This document shows, piece by piece, positions 1 through 9,291 of a DNA stretch of 39,219 bases. The DNA comes from Methylococcales bacterium. GTDB lineage: Bacteria; Pseudomonadota; Gammaproteobacteria; JABHGC01. The stretch lies in assembly GCA_018672285.1 (NCBI GenBank), contig JABHGC010000120.1:1-39219 (forward strand), in the 5' to 3' direction. Every line of letters begins with the position of its first letter. The stretch's first letter is position 1. A model generated the notes under the pieces. The model saw only the letters and a list, made by a program, of their open reading frames with translations, was not told where the DNA came from and did no database searches. A program made the translations under genes and the position numbers.

Positions 1-64
1 AAAAAGTAGGTGTATACGCAGAAATGGTTTCAAATAGTTCCCCGTCACAATATAAATTGCATAT

Positions 65-79
65 TGAGAATTATTCTCA
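65..79. promoter_or_regulatory. Fur-box-like palindrome
   Basis: TGAGAATTATTCTCA is a perfect 7-1-7 inverted repeat. It agrees with the Fur consensus TGATAATNATTATCA at 12 of 14 defined positions. No intact gene starts to its right, so it more likely controls a minus-strand gene whose start lies beyond the left edge. That assignment is inference. Confidence 0.6.
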
Positions 80-124
80 TTTACCCTGGATATGGATGCT
101 GTAATTGAAAGTGTTTAGTGATAA

Positions 125-307
125 TTATGCATACGCTTCAAAAGAAAAATATTTAATGCTTTTACCTTCCGCTAACTCAAGTGCTTTTTCTCCACTTTCA
201 GCTTCTAGTATCAGCCAATCAGGCCGCATCTTTGATACGATTGATTTAATCATCATTCGAGATACTTTACTGTCATCCACGACCATTATTGCCACTTGAT
301 CTACCAT
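125..307 (-). pseudogene. Truncated response-regulator receiver domain
   Basis: The 60-residue product begins like a CheY-type receiver: a beta-1 strand, then the acidic pair in VVDDSKVSR and the first helices, reaching LEAESGEKALELAEGKS. It then turns into IKYFSFEAYA and stops, just before the strand that should carry the phosphoacceptor Asp. The lost Asp, Thr/Ser and Lys make phosphorylation impossible. Its ATG overlaps the stop of the upstream hybrid kinase by one base (TAATG), so the two were probably translationally coupled and the intact protein was likely an output of that kinase. The sequence beyond the stop shows no receiver continuation in any frame that I could see, so a deletion or recombination junction is more likely than a simple frameshift. 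Confidence 0.65.
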
Positions 308-3300
308 TATTCCCCCTTAACCTGATACTCTTGAAGTATTGTTTTTACCTGCTTGTATTCTGTTTTAAGTCTCGTAGCAGCAATCGTCAAGCTGTCATCT
401 GAAAATTCATTTCGAACCTCATGCTCTAATTGTAACGCGATACTTGAAAACGGTTTAGCCCCAACAGTTAAACCACTTGATTTTAAACTGTGTGCAACTC
501 TCTCTACCTCTCCATACTCACCTGAAGAGATTAATGAGGGTAAACTATTTAACATCTCATCTGCTTGCACTAAGAAGGCAGGAATAAGCCCTGAAAATGC
601 AGTACCGATGTCTTTGCGCATTTTATTAAGCATAATAAAATCTACGGCACTCTGATGTTGATCTAGGGGTTGCTTTGTCTTGATAGCCTCAGCATTAACG
701 GCTTCTCCCCCCATCCATTCTTGCAGCACTGCAAACAGTTGTTTTTGGTCAAAGGGTTTAGATAAATACCCATCCATCCCAGCTGCCATGCACTCGGCAA
801 TATCAGCAGGTAAAACATTGGCTGTCGCAGCAACAATGTTCACATGGCTACCATTTTCTATTGCCCGTATTTTTTTGGTTGCGTCATAACCATCCATTAC
901 GGGCATCTGGCAATCCATTAATATTAAGTCGTATTGATTGTTTAAATATTTTTCTACCGCTTCTTCGCCGTTATTCGCAATATCAATTTCAACCGCTAAT
1001 GGCGCCATCAACCCAACAGCCACTTTTTGATTCACAATCACATCTTCTACTAACAGAATCCTCCCGGACAATACTGGCTCGGTAGCAGGCAGTACTTCCT
1101 CTGCAATATCCACCAGGCTTTTTGTGGCATGCCCTAAAACACGCTCAAGAGTCTCTTGTACTGAATAGCTTAAAATGGGCTTGCTAATACACGCTATAAA
1201 TAGATTGTCTTTTAACTGCTGGTCACTGCACTTTTCAGTAGACTCAGTAAACAACACTAAAGGTGTTTGACACAATGCTGTTTGCGCTTTGATTTTAAGC
1301 CCTAATTGCTCTCCATCAACACTAGATATTGGCTGATTAATAATGACCAAATCATAAGGCTGAGATACCGATATGGCAGAATTTAAAATCGGCATAACCT
1401 CTTCATCAGCAAAGGACTGAGTCACTACCGCACCTCGATATTGCAACATTTCACTGAGCACTTGACCGTTTAATGTCGAATCATCCACCAACAAAATTCT
1501 GCAGCCATTTAAAGCGGCACTTCCGGTACGCTTAATTGCACTTACTTGCAGCGGTATTTCAACCCAGAAGTTTGAACCTTGGTTAACAGTGCTCGTCACA
1601 CCAATCTGACCGCCCATTGCGTCTGTTAATTGCTTACAAATAGACAACCCCAACCCTGTTCCACCAAAACGCCTGCTCGTTGAAGCATCTTCTTGCGTAA
1701 ATGATTCAAACAACTTGTCTTTCACCGAGGCATCAAATCCAACGCCCGTATCTTTAACCTCAAAACGTACCAAACTATGACCTTCACCCCTTATTTCACT
1801 CGTTACCTCAATCACAACTCGGCCCCGACTGGTGAACTTGATGGCATTGCCCACTAAATTAATTAACACTTGGCGAATTCGCCCTGCATCGCCCACCACA
1901 ATTTCAGGAATGCCTGCATGACAATACAAAATCAGCTCTATATCTTTACCTTGTGCTTTTATGGTGAGCAAATGAGCCACATCGTAAACCACTTTTTCCA
2001 AGTCAAATGAGGCTTTCTCAAGCTCAATTTTCCCTGACTCCAGCTTTGAAAAATCCAGAATATCATTAATGATACTCAGCAGGGATTGCCCTGACTCCGA
2101 GACCACTGACAAGATATTTTGTTGGTTTTTATCCAGTGCGGTTTGCTTTAAGACTTCGATCATACCCAGAACACCATTCATCGGTGTCCGTATTTCATGG
2201 CTCATCGTTGCCAAAAAACGGCTCTTTGCAAGAGCCGCCTCTTCAGCAACATTCCTTGCTTGAATGATCTCCTCTTGAAACTTTTTACGGTCACTGATAT
2301 CTCGGACAATACCTGAAAACTTACGCCGTTTACCCAGCCACATTTCACTGACAGATAACTCTAATGGAAATGTCGAACCCTCTTTTCTCAACCCTTCAAC
2401 TTCTGTTGTGGCACCAACCACTGTTCTCTTATTGGTTTCAGCAAAAATATTCAAATACCGATCGTGCTGATTGGCTGTCGAACTTGGCATGAGCTTTCTA
2501 ATATTCCTCCCTAACAGCTCTAGTTTTGAATAGCCAAAAATGCCACAGGCCGCGGCATTAATGCTCTCAATAATGCCCTTATCGTTCAGTGTGATTAAAC
2601 CATCCGCCAGCGAACTTACAATCGTTCTATGACGTATTTCACTATGCTCTAAAGCCTCTTGCGCTTTTCGGCGAACGGTATTCTCAGAATTTGCTGTTTG
2701 GTTAATGGATTTAAACGCCGAAAAAATACTGAGACTAAGACCAATTAAAAGGCACACATAACTCACTATTTTCAGTAGGTGTGCCGCAACAAATGACAGA
2801 TCAAACACGTCATTCGACATCGCCATAAAAGCACCTTCACTGAAACAATTCACAATCAGTGAAAGGGCAACCCAATAGTGAAAACTCTCTGTCTGCCACT
2901 GCCCCCAACGCAATAAAAATACCAATGCCAGCAAAAAAGCACACGCTAGAACCAGTGCTTCTGGACGATGAATAACCAGGCCGGGGTAATACACGTCTGG
3001 CATTGGAATAAATGAAAAAAACAAGCCACTCATCAAGGTTAAAACGATCGTCACAGAGCAAACAAGTTTAATCGGCCGTGCGAGGGTTAAGCGCCGATCA
3101 ATTTCCAACTTTAGCAAGACACATCCGGCTAGAAAGACCAGTGACAAAAATAAGCGAGATGAAAACCCACTCCAAGGAATCAAGGAGGGTAAATCTGAAG
3201 TTATTTGTCCTTTAAACCATGATGATGTCACCACAGTATGAAAGCCGTCTAAACAAGCAACACCAACAAAACCGGCACCCAAAATGACAAAATTTAATCC

Positions 3301-3489
3301 GCCGCCACTATAAAACCGCACCAAGGACAGCAATCCTGCTGATAAGACCAAAAAGGCCGCAACCGTTTCCATTAAAGTATGCAGTTGAAGGGAGCTATGC
3401 CAAGAAATTGAACGTAACCATAGGTAAGCTAAAGTTAAGCCCAGGCTTAGGAGTACGAAACTGATTATCCGCTTTTGAGAGGGACTCAT
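307..3489 (-). CDS. Membrane-bound hybrid histidine kinase with two receivers and HPt
   Basis: A 1060-residue sensor kinase of BarA/ArcB-like architecture. Residues 1-260 hold about eight hydrophobic segments resembling a MASE3-type sensor (motif [10 protein letters not shown] near 78-87). A PAS domain covers about 284-400 and ends in the VRDISDRKK linker. HisKA has the phosphorylated His431 in [10 protein letters not shown]. The ATPase domain shows Asn548, DTGVGF (580-585) and GGTGLGL (609-615). Receiver 1 (about 663-785) carries Asn718 where the phosphoacceptor Asp belongs. Receiver 2 (about 809-925) is canonical, with Asp859 and the Lys of SKPF. A C-terminal HPt holds His1000 in AHSLKSSG. 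The likely relay is His431 to Asp859 to His1000 to a separate regulator. The adjacent downstream receiver gene is truncated, so the present output is unknown. The signal sensed is also unknown. Confidence 0.9.
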   Translation of the reverse strand: MSPSQKRIISFVLLSLGLTLAYLWLRSISWHSSLQLHTLMETVAAFLVLSAGLLSLVRFYSGGGLNFVILGAGFVGVACLDGFHTVVTSSWFKGQITSDLPSLIPWSGFSSRLFLSLVFLAGCVLLKLEIDRRLTLARPIKLVCSVTIVLTLMSGLFFSFIPMPDVYYPGLVIHRPEALVLACAFLLALVFLLRWGQWQTESFHYWVALSLIVNCFSEGAFMAMSNDVFDLSFVAAHLLKIVSYVCLLIGLSLSIFSAFKSINQTANSENTVRRKAQEALEHSEIRHRTIVSSLADGLITLNDKGIIESINAAACGIFGYSKLELLGRNIRKLMPSSTANQHDRYLNIFAETNKRTVVGATTEVEGLRKEGSTFPLELSVSEMWLGKRRKFSGIVRDISDRKKFQEEIIQARNVAEEAALAKSRFLATMSHEIRTPMNGVLGMIEVLKQTALDKNQQNILSVVSESGQSLLSIINDILDFSKLESGKIELEKASFDLEKVVYDVAHLLTIKAQGKDIELILYCHAGIPEIVVGDAGRIRQVLINLVGNAIKFTSRGRVVIEVTSEIRGEGHSLVRFEVKDTGVGFDASVKDKLFESFTQEDASTSRRFGGTGLGLSICKQLTDAMGGQIGVTSTVNQGSNFWVEIPLQVSAIKRTGSAALNGCRILLVDDSTLNGQVLSEMLQYRGAVVTQSFADEEVMPILNSAISVSQPYDLVIINQPISSVDGEQLGLKIKAQTALCQTPLVLFTESTEKCSDQQLKDNLFIACISKPILSYSVQETLERVLGHATKSLVDIAEEVLPATEPVLSGRILLVEDVIVNQKVAVGLMAPLAVEIDIANNGEEAVEKYLNNQYDLILMDCQMPVMDGYDATKKIRAIENGSHVNIVAATANVLPADIAECMAAGMDGYLSKPFDQKQLFAVLQEWMGGEAVNAEAIKTKQPLDQHQSAVDFIMLNKMRKDIGTAFSGLIPAFLVQADEMLNSLPSLISSGEYGEVERVAHSLKSSGLTVGAKPFSSIALQLEHEVRNEFSDDSLTIAATRLKTEYKQVKTILQEYQVKGE

Positions 3490-3678
3490 TAAACTAGAGA
3501 GGCCAATGTCTGTTAATTTGCTTTAAGCATAGATCATTTATCCTACTTTCATACCAGCATCATTGACAAATTCTCGCTTGAAAATAAATATTCATCCGAC
3601 TAATTACCATCTTCCTCACAAAGGCGCTATTCTATTCATTTTGTCTGACTACGGATAAGCCTACAGGCCACCTAAACC

Positions 3679-4377
3679 ATGAGCAAAACCATCGCCATCG
3701 TCGAAGATGAAGCCAGTATTCGCCAAAACTACACCGAATTTCTAGAAAAAAATGGCTACCGAGTTGAGCAATATGCTAACCGGAGCAAAGCCCAATCTGC
3801 TTTTGACCAACACTTACCCGATTTAGTGTTACTAGATATTGGCTTAGAACAAGAAATTGATGGCGGTTTTGAGCTGTGTCGTCATTTACGCAGTTTATCC
3901 GCATCGTTACCCATTATTTTTCTCACCGCCAGAGACAATGATTTTGACACCGTCTCAGGCCTTCGCTTAGGCGCTGACGACTACCTCAGTAAAGAAGTCA
4001 GCCTGCCACACTTACTCGCAAGAGTGGCGGCATTGTTTAGACGTACAGAAGCGATGTTATCTCTCACCGAGGAAAAGCTGATTAAGTGCGGCCCATTAAA
4101 AATAGACATGAACCGTCTAACAGTGAAGTGGACAGAACAGTTAATTGATTTAACCCTGACTGAATTTTGGATTGTATATTCACTTGCAAAGCATCCAGGG
4201 CACGTCAAAAGTCGTGACCAACTCATGACCGAAGCCAATATTGTGGTCGACAACACCACCATCACCTCCCACGTCAAACGTATCCGTAAAAAATTCATTG
4301 AATTAGACGCTGATTTTGACGACATAGAAACAGTATATGGTTTAGGCTATCGCTGGTTAGAGCGGTCACGAGGCTAA
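3679..4377 (+). CDS. pdsR: OmpR-family response regulator, PdsR-like
   Basis: A 232-residue regulator with an N-terminal receiver (acidic residues in IVEDEAS, phosphoacceptor Asp53 in LVLLDIGL, Thr in FLTARD, Lys in YLSKEV) and a C-terminal winged-helix DNA-binding domain (about 135-232, ending VYGLGYRW). The insertion around GLEQEIDGGFELCRHLR and the paired kinase downstream resemble the proteobacterial dedicated sortase system regulator family (TIGR03787), as I remember it. It lies 189 bases from the divergent hybrid kinase, and its stop is immediately followed by the start of the sensor kinase. The class is certain. The sortase-system assignment is moderately sure, because no sortase or LPXTG target gene is visible in the window. 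Confidence 0.85.
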   Translation: MSKTIAIVEDEASIRQNYTEFLEKNGYRVEQYANRSKAQSAFDQHLPDLVLLDIGLEQEIDGGFELCRHLRSLSASLPIIFLTARDNDFDTVSGLRLGADDYLSKEVSLPHLLARVAALFRRTEAMLSLTEEKLIKCGPLKIDMNRLTVKWTEQLIDLTLTEFWIVYSLAKHPGHVKSRDQLMTEANIVVDNTTITSHVKRIRKKFIELDADFDDIETVYGLGYRWLERSRG

Positions 4378-4378
4378 C

Positions 4379-6451
4379 ATGCACTTCAGCTTACGCGCCA
4401 AGATGTTCTTACTCCTGTTAAGTTTGTTACTCGTCCCATGGGTCGGCTATCAACACATTCAAAAAACAGAAGATTTTTTGCGCCAAGAACAAGCAAACCA
4501 CTTACAGTCCATCACCAAAACCATCTCGGTTTTGCTCAAAAACAAACCCCAATATTTTCAAACTGAACACATCAATAATCAATATAGCGCGATGCCTTTA
4601 TACGCCCCCAATATCAAGTACCCCATACAACTTGATGGCTATTTTACCGACTGGGAAGAACAGAGCCACCACACCTTTTCTTTAGAGGAACAAAAAGCCT
4701 ATTACCAACACCCTGATTACACCACAGGCACCCACCAAGCCGATGTCACGTTAGCCACGCACAACAAACATTTATTATTGTTTTTAAAAATCACGGATGC
4801 CGATATTGTTTACCATCAAACGCCAGACAACCCACTGCTGAGTGACCATATAAAACTCAGCTGGGTAACACCCAAAGGCGAGCTAACCTCTTATATTTTG
4901 TATACCTCAGCACCTGGCTCCGTCAACGCACAGCAAGTCATCATTGAGCAAGATGCCGCTCAATTGCTTCAAATAGAGCATCAGATTCAAGCCGTCTGGC
5001 AAGAGAATCAAGACGGTTATCAAGTTGAAGTTAATATTCCTCAGAGCCTCATGGGCAGTGGTTTTGCGATCAATGTCATTAACGTCAACAAAAAACCCAG
5101 TAATGCCATTCATTCCATTATTGGCACCAGCGGCGTTGATTCGGTCACGGCGTTAAGCCAGCTTATTTACCCCTCCCAAGATATTGCAACGTTGTTATCG
5201 AGCTTAACCCCAGATAAAACCAGTATCTGGGTCGTTGACCAACATCGTAGGGTACTTGGCCAATTTGGTTCACTGTCTGGCTCTAAACCAGAGTACCAAG
5301 AACAAGATCTTTCGTTGAAACAAATTATGCGAGATATCTATCGGCGGATTGTGAGCCATGCTGATAACCAACAAGACTCCTTTAAAGATGCTTTAGTGCT
5401 CAATATCCAGAACATTCATACCGCTTTCAGCAGCCACCAAAATAACCGCTTGATTGCGACACACCCGATTACCAACCAAGACAACACGGTGATGGGTGCC
5501 GTCGTTGCCGAAAAATCAAACCAAGATATTTTAATATTGCAAAGCGAAGGCATCATTGAGCTTATTAATAGTACGTTATTAATCCTTACCTCTATCATTG
5601 CCTTCATTGTCTTTTTTGCAACCCGCATTGCATTACGCATAAAACGTTTACAAAAGGCCACTGAAGCGGCCATTAGTGCCGATGGTCGAATTCACTTAAC
5701 GGCCTTCCCTACCGGAAACGATGAACTCGGTGAACTGGCCAAAACTTTCCAAGAAATGCTCAATCGGTTGAATCAATACAATCGCTACCTTGAAACCATG
5801 GCCTCTAACCTTGCTCATGAGATTAGAACACCTGTGGCCATTGTTAAATCCTCTTTAGAACATTTAGAAATGTCGCCAAGTGAGTCTGAAGCGCCAGTGT
5901 ATATCCTGCGCGCCAAAGAAGGCATTATGCGTCTCTCGAGCATTCTCAATAGCATGTCTGAGGCCACTCAAATAGAACAGTCATTGCAACACTGTCCAAA
6001 AGAGCTAATCCCACTGCAACAACTATTAGAAGGCTGTATTCAAGGGTACCAGACCGCTTACCCCAACCGCCTTTTCACCTTAAACTATCAACAAGCCATC
6101 CATATTAATGCTGCACCAGAAAGCCTTGCCCAAGCACTGGATAAGCTCATTGATAATGCCGTTGAATTTAGCCCAAATGCCTCAACCATCAAGATCAGCA
6201 TGAGTATCACCTCTGACGCCGTACTCATTCATGTTGAAAACCAAGGTGCCTTATTGCCAGACAATATGCGCCAAGAACTCTTTCATTCGATGGTATCCAT
6301 TCGCCAAGAGAAAACAGACAAACCCCATCTAGGGTTAGGCTTATATATTGTAAGGCTCGTCGCCGAGTACCATCAGGGCAGCATCACAGCAGATAACCTT
6401 GCCGACCACTCCGGTGTTGTTTTCACACTCAGGCTACCTTACTCAAACTAG
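4379..6451 (+). CDS. pdsS: Sensor histidine kinase, PdsS-like
   Basis: A 690-residue inner-membrane kinase. A membrane segment lies at about 8-24. A large periplasmic part follows, with a carbohydrate-binding-like stretch (PIQLDGYFTDWEE, about 82-94). A second membrane segment lies at about 397-416, followed by a HAMP-like linker (NDELGELAKTFQEM). The HisKA motif NLAHEIRTP has His480. The ATPase domain has Asn593 and the glycine-rich HLGLGLYIVRL (650-660). The first glycine box reads VENQGALLPDNM rather than DxGxG, with SMVSIRQE after it. I recall both features in the dedicated sortase system kinases (TIGR03785). It starts one base after the stop of the response regulator, so the two are co-transcribed and very probably partners. 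The ligand is not deducible. Confidence 0.85.
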   Translation: MHFSLRAKMFLLLLSLLLVPWVGYQHIQKTEDFLRQEQANHLQSITKTISVLLKNKPQYFQTEHINNQYSAMPLYAPNIKYPIQLDGYFTDWEEQSHHTFSLEEQKAYYQHPDYTTGTHQADVTLATHNKHLLLFLKITDADIVYHQTPDNPLLSDHIKLSWVTPKGELTSYILYTSAPGSVNAQQVIIEQDAAQLLQIEHQIQAVWQENQDGYQVEVNIPQSLMGSGFAINVINVNKKPSNAIHSIIGTSGVDSVTALSQLIYPSQDIATLLSSLTPDKTSIWVVDQHRRVLGQFGSLSGSKPEYQEQDLSLKQIMRDIYRRIVSHADNQQDSFKDALVLNIQNIHTAFSSHQNNRLIATHPITNQDNTVMGAVVAEKSNQDILILQSEGIIELINSTLLILTSIIAFIVFFATRIALRIKRLQKATEAAISADGRIHLTAFPTGNDELGELAKTFQEMLNRLNQYNRYLETMASNLAHEIRTPVAIVKSSLEHLEMSPSESEAPVYILRAKEGIMRLSSILNSMSEATQIEQSLQHCPKELIPLQQLLEGCIQGYQTAYPNRLFTLNYQQAIHINAAPESLAQALDKLIDNAVEFSPNASTIKISMSITSDAVLIHVENQGALLPDNMRQELFHSMVSIRQEKTDKPHLGLGLYIVRLVAEYHQGSITADNLADHSGVVFTLRLPYSN

Positions 6452-6506
6452 CCTTTTAACACCTGCTATCAAAAATTTTTCAACATTTCAATTACCGCTC
6501 ACTACG

Positions 6507-6636
6507 ACCGGCACCCCTTGCCGGTGATTATCTGCTCATAAAAAACACAACAACTTCACGTTTTCCCTAACAGCCCAGGCAAACACCCCTGACGCCGCAC
6601 CCACGCATACGGGTGACTCCCCTGAGTTCCACTCAG
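6507..6636 (+). other. Cluster of small perfect hairpins in a 330-base intergenic region
   Basis: Between the sensor kinase and the metalloprotease no gene is seen, but four compact inverted repeats follow one another: ACCGGCA/TGCCGGT (6507-6525, 5-base loop), CAGG/CCTG (6576-6591), CACCC/GGGTG (6598-6615, 8-base loop) and CTGAG/CTCAG (6622-6636, 5-base loop). None is followed by a long T-run, so plain intrinsic termination is not the obvious reading. The first may end the kinase transcript. Together they could be a structured leader or a small RNA. I could not match them to a known riboswitch. Confidence 0.4.
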
Positions 6637-6725
6637 AAACTAAAACATCATCTCGATATATTCCATTAACAGTATATTTTTACGTTCATTTTTTTATTGT
6701 CCAGCAGAATTCCAGGGTATAAATT

Positions 6726-6741
6726 TGTGACATAGATCACA
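6726..6741. promoter_or_regulatory. CRP/Vfr-type binding site
   Basis: TGTGACATAGATCACA is a perfect TGTGA-N6-TCACA site. Its centre lies about 48 bases before the ATG of the metalloprotease gene. A weak -10-like TACAAC follows at about 6756. The spacing fits a site overlapping the -35 region, so it could activate or repress. The match is direct. Control of the protease by cAMP-CRP/Vfr is inference. Confidence 0.7.
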
Positions 6742-6781
6742 CAATGACAGCACAATACAACTAGAAGTTCGAGGATGTACT

Positions 6782-7852
6782 ATGACTCGCAAGAACGCAC
6801 TATTTCCCGCTATCGCACTAGCTACTGCCGCACTCATTACCCCCCAAACAAGCCATGCACTCAATTTTATTTTTAATGAAATTGGCAACACCCCTTTAGA
6901 CAGTAGAGCGCGAGCAGGCTTTGAAGAGGCTGGCGCAATTTGGTCAAGTCTATTTTCTGATGACATTAACGTGCGTATCGATATCGGCTTTTCAACACTA
7001 GGTGCAGGCGTCCTAGGCCAAGCTGGATCAGCCCAGTTCGTTGGCAGCTATGACCTCATTCGATCCGGGTTACAAAATGATATCACCACAGGGTTTGATG
7101 CATTAGCGGTGAGCAACTTACAAAACAACAGTAATTTAAATGTCATGATTGATGGTGTTGCCAGTAACGCTGGTAACGTGAATAACAACACGATGCGGGT
7201 TAACTCTGCGAACTTAAAAGCACTGGGCTTACTTGGTGATGTTTTTAGTGGCCAGCTAATTACTGACGCCATCATTCAGTTCAACTCTGACTTTAATTTT
7301 GATTTTGACATTTCTGATGGCATTAACGGCTTTGACTTTGTCGGTGTTGCGCTACATGAAATTGGCCATGCATTAGGTTTTACCAGTGGCGTAGATATTA
7401 TAGATCGTAATGGCTTCAACCCAAACACTGCCACAGCAACCGTACTTGATCTATTCAGGTATACCACTGAAAGCAATGATGCTGGCGCCGTTGATTGGTC
7501 TCCAGGTGGAACCCCCTACTTTTCATTAACCGGTGATGCATTATTTTTAGAGGGGCAACAGGACACCGCGCTATTTTCAACAGGGTCATTTACAGGCGAT
7601 GGCAATCAAGCCAGCCACTGGAAAGATAATTTAGGTATCGGCATTTTGGACCCTACCTTTTCACAAAATGAAATAGGCCAAATTTCTACCTTTGACCTCG
7701 TTGCTCTAGATGCCATTGGGTTTGACTTAATACTACAACAAGAGCCTCCAGGAGCGGGTCCTACACCGACCGTCCCTTTACCTAGCAGCCTATCTTTATC
7801 CATCATTGGCTTAATCGGTTTAAGGATCATGTCCAAACGTCGTCAATCTTAA
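6782..7852 (+). CDS. Secreted zinc metalloprotease with VPLP-CTERM-like sorting tail
   Basis: The 356-residue protein has a clear signal peptide (Lys/Arg start, hydrophobic core, likely cleavage after PQTSHA near residue 26). The zinc-protease helix LHEIGHALGFTSG has His192, Glu193 and His196; Gly195 and the glycine after the helix are typical of metzincin-like enzymes. Later NQASHWKD and ILDPTFS match what I recall of the NF038122-type PEP-CTERM metalloprotease family. The C-terminus has the exosortase-type layout: VPLPSSL motif (331-337), a short hydrophobic helix and the basic end SKRRQS. The predicted fate is export, then anchoring or processing by an exosortase/archaeosortase-like enzyme encoded elsewhere. 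A GAGG ribosome site precedes the ATG, and a CRP-like site lies upstream. Its stop overlaps the stop of the convergent glycosyltransferase gene. Confidence 0.85.
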   Translation: MTRKNALFPAIALATAALITPQTSHALNFIFNEIGNTPLDSRARAGFEEAGAIWSSLFSDDINVRIDIGFSTLGAGVLGQAGSAQFVGSYDLIRSGLQNDITTGFDALAVSNLQNNSNLNVMIDGVASNAGNVNNNTMRVNSANLKALGLLGDVFSGQLITDAIIQFNSDFNFDFDISDGINGFDFVGVALHEIGHALGFTSGVDIIDRNGFNPNTATATVLDLFRYTTESNDAGAVDWSPGGTPYFSLTGDALFLEGQQDTALFSTGSFTGDGNQASHWKDNLGIGILDPTFSQNEIGQISTFDLVALDAIGFDLILQQEPPGAGPTPTVPLPSSLSLSIIGLIGLRIMSKRRQS

Positions 7853-8919
7853 AGCGTTAAGAAAACCTGCCGCCATTGCTCTGCAATGCGCGGCCACACG
7901 TAAGCCCCTTCAACAAACTTCTTTTGCTCAGCAGCATCAAATGTCTCTTTCTGCTGTAATGCCCCAATGACTGACCTGACAAACCGTTTCTGATAACCTT
8001 TCCAGCCCCCTGCAACAGGAATTAACTGCCCATAACCATTCATGGTTTCTGGCAATGCGCCAAGCGCTGACGTCACCACTTGGCAGCCCGCAGCCATAGC
8101 CTCCATAACGGCAATACAGCTGGTTTCTTCAAACGTGTTTGGATACGCCAGAACAGCAACTTCTTTCATTTGCTTTGCCAACTCAGCTTGGGCTATTGAG
8201 CCAATATAATTCACACCGGGCATTTGCATCGCTTTCTGATATAGGGCTTGGAATTGATCTTGCTCTGCGGCAACACCGTATACTTTCATACTAGAGTAGA
8301 TACGACACTCGGCTTCAGGAATCGCCCTGCGAATATCAGGAAAGGCTTGCAACAAAAGCTCTAGCCCCCGAAACGGGGTACTGGTATAAGCAATAACGGG
8401 GTTGATCTTAGCAGGCGCTTCATCTAGCAACGCCATAAAGGGCATGCTAATCGCATTTCTGAGCACAAAACATGAGCGATCAAGCTGGAATCTCGTTTGA
8501 TAGTGATTTTTCTGCCACTCACTCACAAAGACAAAACCAGTAAATTGGCCTCTAACCACAGGGTCTGACAATGCTTGCACAGCGTCTTGATCATGTGCAT
8601 GTCCTGTCCAAAGCAATAAAGGCGTCTTTTCAGCGATGGCTCCCCGAAGCGCTCCCCCTAAGTTGGCACTCCCCACCGCAACAACAACATCACATGACTG
8701 CAATTCGTGCATCGGAAAATTTTGAATCGAATAGGCTGTTACGCCACGAGCGCTGAGTGTTTGCGTTACCCCATTAATCAACAGGCATTCAACACCTTGC
8801 TGAACCAAAGATTCAGCCAAATAACACACTGCAGATTGAATACCACCAAGGGGTTGTGAGTACGGTGTATCGAGGGTATATGGCAAACCCGCATTATCAA
8901 CAAACGCGACTTTCAACAT
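7849..8919 (-). CDS. GT4-like glycosyltransferase
   Basis: A 356-residue protein with a two-Rossmann GT-B layout. The N-terminal domain starts KVAFVDNAGLPY and carries the glycine-rich GGIQSAVCYLAESL (about 25-38), which in GT4 enzymes lies over the donor phosphate. The C-terminal domain has YTSTPFRGLELLLQAFPDI and the E-x7-E type nucleotide-sugar motif in FEETSCIAVMEAMAAG. It probably moves a sugar from a nucleotide donor to a surface glycan or lipid. The acceptor is unknown. It starts 6 bases after pilZ and is the last gene of the long minus-strand run. Its stop lies on the same TTAA as that of the convergent metalloprotease. Many gammaproteobacteria have a TatD nuclease gene after pilZ; here this enzyme takes that place. 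Confidence 0.8.
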   Translation of the reverse strand: MLKVAFVDNAGLPYTLDTPYSQPLGGIQSAVCYLAESLVQQGVECLLINGVTQTLSARGVTAYSIQNFPMHELQSCDVVVAVGSANLGGALRGAIAEKTPLLLWTGHAHDQDAVQALSDPVVRGQFTGFVFVSEWQKNHYQTRFQLDRSCFVLRNAISMPFMALLDEAPAKINPVIAYTSTPFRGLELLLQAFPDIRRAIPEAECRIYSSMKVYGVAAEQDQFQALYQKAMQMPGVNYIGSIAQAELAKQMKEVAVLAYPNTFEETSCIAVMEAMAAGCQVVTSALGALPETMNGYGQLIPVAGGWKGYQKRFVRSVIGALQQKETFDAAEQKKFVEGAYVWPRIAEQWRQVFLTL

Positions 8920-8925
8920 AGCATG

Positions 8926-9279
8926 TTACATTGTATGAGTTGGACGATCTGAACCTAAGGTTGTCGCAAGATAGGTTTCAATTTTATTGCGTGCAACACC
9001 ACCATCTTGGTCACTAAATTGAACACCAATGCCTGCCGCCCGGTTTCCTTCAGCGCCAACAGGTGTAATCCAAACAATTTTACCGGCAACCGGCAAGCGC
9101 TCAGTTTCATCCATCAACGACAACAACATAAAAACTTCATCGCCTAACTTATATTGATTTTTAGTTGGGATAAATAATCCACCATTTTTAATAAAAGACA
9201 TATAAGCGGCATGCAGCGCATTTTTGTCTTTAATGGTGAGAGATAAGATCCCTTGACGGGCCATGCCAGGTTTTTTCAT
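8926..9279 (-). CDS. pilZ: PilZ domain protein, type IV pilus type
   Basis: A 117-residue single-domain PilZ protein. It matches the short PilZ found downstream of holB in Pseudomonas and relatives, with the strands LSLTIKDKNALHAAYMSFI, GGLFIPT, LGDEVFMLLSL, GKIVWITP and GIGVQF. The N-terminal RxxxR c-di-GMP motif of canonical PilZ domains is not evident, as is usual for this subgroup. These proteins act through partners such as PilB and FimX in type IV pilus assembly. It sits 12 bases after holB in the conserved tmk-holB-pilZ arrangement. Confidence 0.88.
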   Translation of the reverse strand: MKKPGMARQGILSLTIKDKNALHAAYMSFIKNGGLFIPTKNQYKLGDEVFMLLSLMDETERLPVAGKIVWITPVGAEGNRAAGIGVQFSDQDGGVARNKIETYLATTLGSDRPTHTM

Positions 9280-9291
9280 CGTAATCGCAAG

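Noticed and set aside
6541..6650. Possible c-di-GMP-I (GEMM) riboswitch before the metalloprotease
   Set aside because: GGCAAAC and ACGCA words are present, but the GAAA-capped stem between them and the ACGCAAAGCC word are missing. Kept only as an unassigned structured region.
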